A stretch of 64,000 nt of DNA from NCBI RefSeq assembly GCF_017876435.1, contig NZ_JAGIOA010000001.1:3162001-3226000 (forward strand), written 5' to 3'. The stretch is from Microbacterium phyllosphaerae. GTDB taxonomy: Bacteria > Actinomycetota > Actinomycetes > Actinomycetales > Microbacteriaceae. Below are positions 63,144 through 64,000 of this stretch, piece by piece (position 1 is the first letter of the stretch; every line of letters begins with the position of its first letter). Position numbers and translations under genes: made by a program. Below the pieces are notes generated by a model. That model saw only the letters and a list, made by a program, of their open reading frames with translations, had not been told where the DNA came from and did no database searches.

Positions 63144-64000
63144 ATGATCGATCCCGCTCTCGCCGACGCAGGTCTCGGTGACGCTGAAGACGACGACTTC
63201 GATGCCGTCGAGTCCCCGGACGCGCTCCTGCCCGACCACCGCTACCTCGATCGCGAGCTGAGCTGGCTCGCGTTCAACCAGCGCGTGTTGGAGCTCGCCG
63301 AAGATCCGTCGTTGCCCGAGCTCGAGCGCGCGAACTTCCTCGCGATCTTCGCCAGCAACCTCGACGAGTTCTTCATGGTGCGGGTCGCCGGCCTCAAACG
63401 ACGCATCATCACGGGCCTCGCCGTCCCCACCAACATCGGCCGCTCCCCCGCCGATGCCCTCGCGGACATCGCCCGCGAGGCGCACGCGCTGCAGCTGCGC
63501 CACGCCGAGGCCTGGACGTCGCTCGTGCGCCCGGCACTCGCGGAGTCGGGAATCGAGATCACCGAATGGTCCGAGCTCACCGACGAGGAGCGCGCCAAGC
63601 TCTCCGAGTACTTCGGCGCCCAGGTGTTCCCGGTGCTCATGCCGCTGGCCGTCGACCCCGCGCATCCGTTCCCGTACATCTCGGGCCTGTCGCTCAACCT
63701 CGCGATCCGCATCCGCAACGCCCGCACCGGTCGCCAGGAGTTCGCCCGCCTCAAGGTGCCGCCCATGCTGCCCCGCTTCGTCGAGGTGCCGGGCTCGGGC
63801 GAGATCAAGCGCTTCCTCACGCTCGAGGAGCTCATCGCCAACCATCTCGGCGACCTGTTCCCCGGCATGGAGGTCCTCGACCACCACGCGTTCCGGCTCA
63901 CCCGCAACGAAGACGTCGAGATCGAGGAGGATGAGAGCGAGAACCTCATCCAGGCGCTCGAGGCCGAGCTGCTGCGTCGCCGCTTCGGCCCGCCGATCCG
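63144..64000 (+). CDS. ppk1: Polyphosphate kinase 1, N-terminal part (continues beyond window)
   Basis: PPK1 polymerises the gamma-phosphate of ATP into polyphosphate. The 285 residues present cover the N-terminal domain and part of the head domain: [60 protein letters not shown] and [14 protein letters not shown] are diagnostic. The catalytic histidines lie beyond the window. TTAGAT at 63131-63136 is 7 bases before the ATG at 63144. It stands next to glnR and near the phoU/regX3 block, so phosphate and nitrogen control may both act on it. Confidence 0.95.
   Translation, partial: MIDPALADAGLGDAEDDDFDAVESPDALLPDHRYLDRELSWLAFNQRVLELAEDPSLPELERANFLAIFASNLDEFFMVRVAGLKRRIITGLAVPTNIGRSPADALADIAREAHALQLRHAEAWTSLVRPALAESGIEITEWSELTDEERAKLSEYFGAQVFPVLMPLAVDPAHPFPYISGLSLNLAIRIRNARTGRQEFARLKVPPMLPRFVEVPGSGEIKRFLTLEELIANHLGDLFPGMEVLDHHAFRLTRNEDVEIEEDESENLIQALEAELLRRRFGPPI

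Overview
The window is a gene-dense piece of a high-GC actinobacterial chromosome, most likely Microbacterium or a close relative in Microbacteriaceae. This rests on Lsr2, CarD, a GlnR-type regulator, DUF3263, DUF3027 and DUF4032 proteins, XPB helicase, SenX3-RegX3, a C50 carotenoid operon and an IspDF fusion. I support 69 intact protein genes (two cut by the window edges), one frameshifted gene, two proposed small ORFs, three tRNAs and many hairpin terminators. I saw no phage, insertion sequence or CRISPR array, and no gene-free stretch longer than about 300 bases.

Layout. 1-9.3 kb: end of pgi, tRNA-Ala, galU and housekeeping genes, mscL, a very large helicase-like protein with lost ATPase residues, and an alkyltransferase-like protein without its catalytic cysteine. 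9.3-12.3 kb: acetate symporter pair divergent from a RamA-like regulator. 12.3-13.2 kb: guanidine-III riboswitch plus Gdx exporter, then lsr2. 13.2-21.8 kb: MarR (CrtR-like) regulator divergent from idi-crtE-crtB-crtI-crtYe-crtYf-crtEb and an MMPL transporter. 21.8-26.9 kb: tRNA-Arg, HNH nuclease, a short orphan transcription unit, M23 peptidase, DtxR/IdeR, serC, DUF3027 and cold-shock protein. 27-35.4 kb: helicase-associated protein with XPB helicase, an OmpR-type two-component pair, an orphan WXG100 protein, groEL under two CIRCE elements. 35.4-46.4 kb: DUF proteins, msrB, HMCES-like protein, an ABC exporter followed by a NarL-type two-component system, a broken aldo/keto reductase, tRNA-Thr, and a DsbA-like protein without CXXC. 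46.6-54.9 kb: MsiK-type ABC ATPase, DUF4032, cysS-rlmB-oxidoreductase, ispDF and carD. 55-64 kb: regX3-senX3 divergent from phoU, then gpmA, ygfZ with a nitrobindin-like gene and a newly noticed 39-residue membrane protein, glnR and the start of ppk1.

How the genes fit together. Isoprenoid supply (ispDF, idi, crtE) feeds the C50 carotenoid operon. SenX3-RegX3, PhoU and polyphosphate kinase form a phosphate block next to the nitrogen regulator GlnR. The acetate permease and RamA-like regulator repeat the mctBC-ramA relation known from Corynebacterium.

A window-wide pattern is that about 20 genes have a TANNNT-like hexamer 6-8 bases before the start codon and mostly no ribosome binding site. 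This points to common leaderless transcription, and I used it to choose several starts. The most notable signals are the guanidine-III riboswitch with its four alternating complementary segments, the degenerate helicase, the cysteine-less MGMT homologue, the doubled CIRCE at groEL and the small ORFs.
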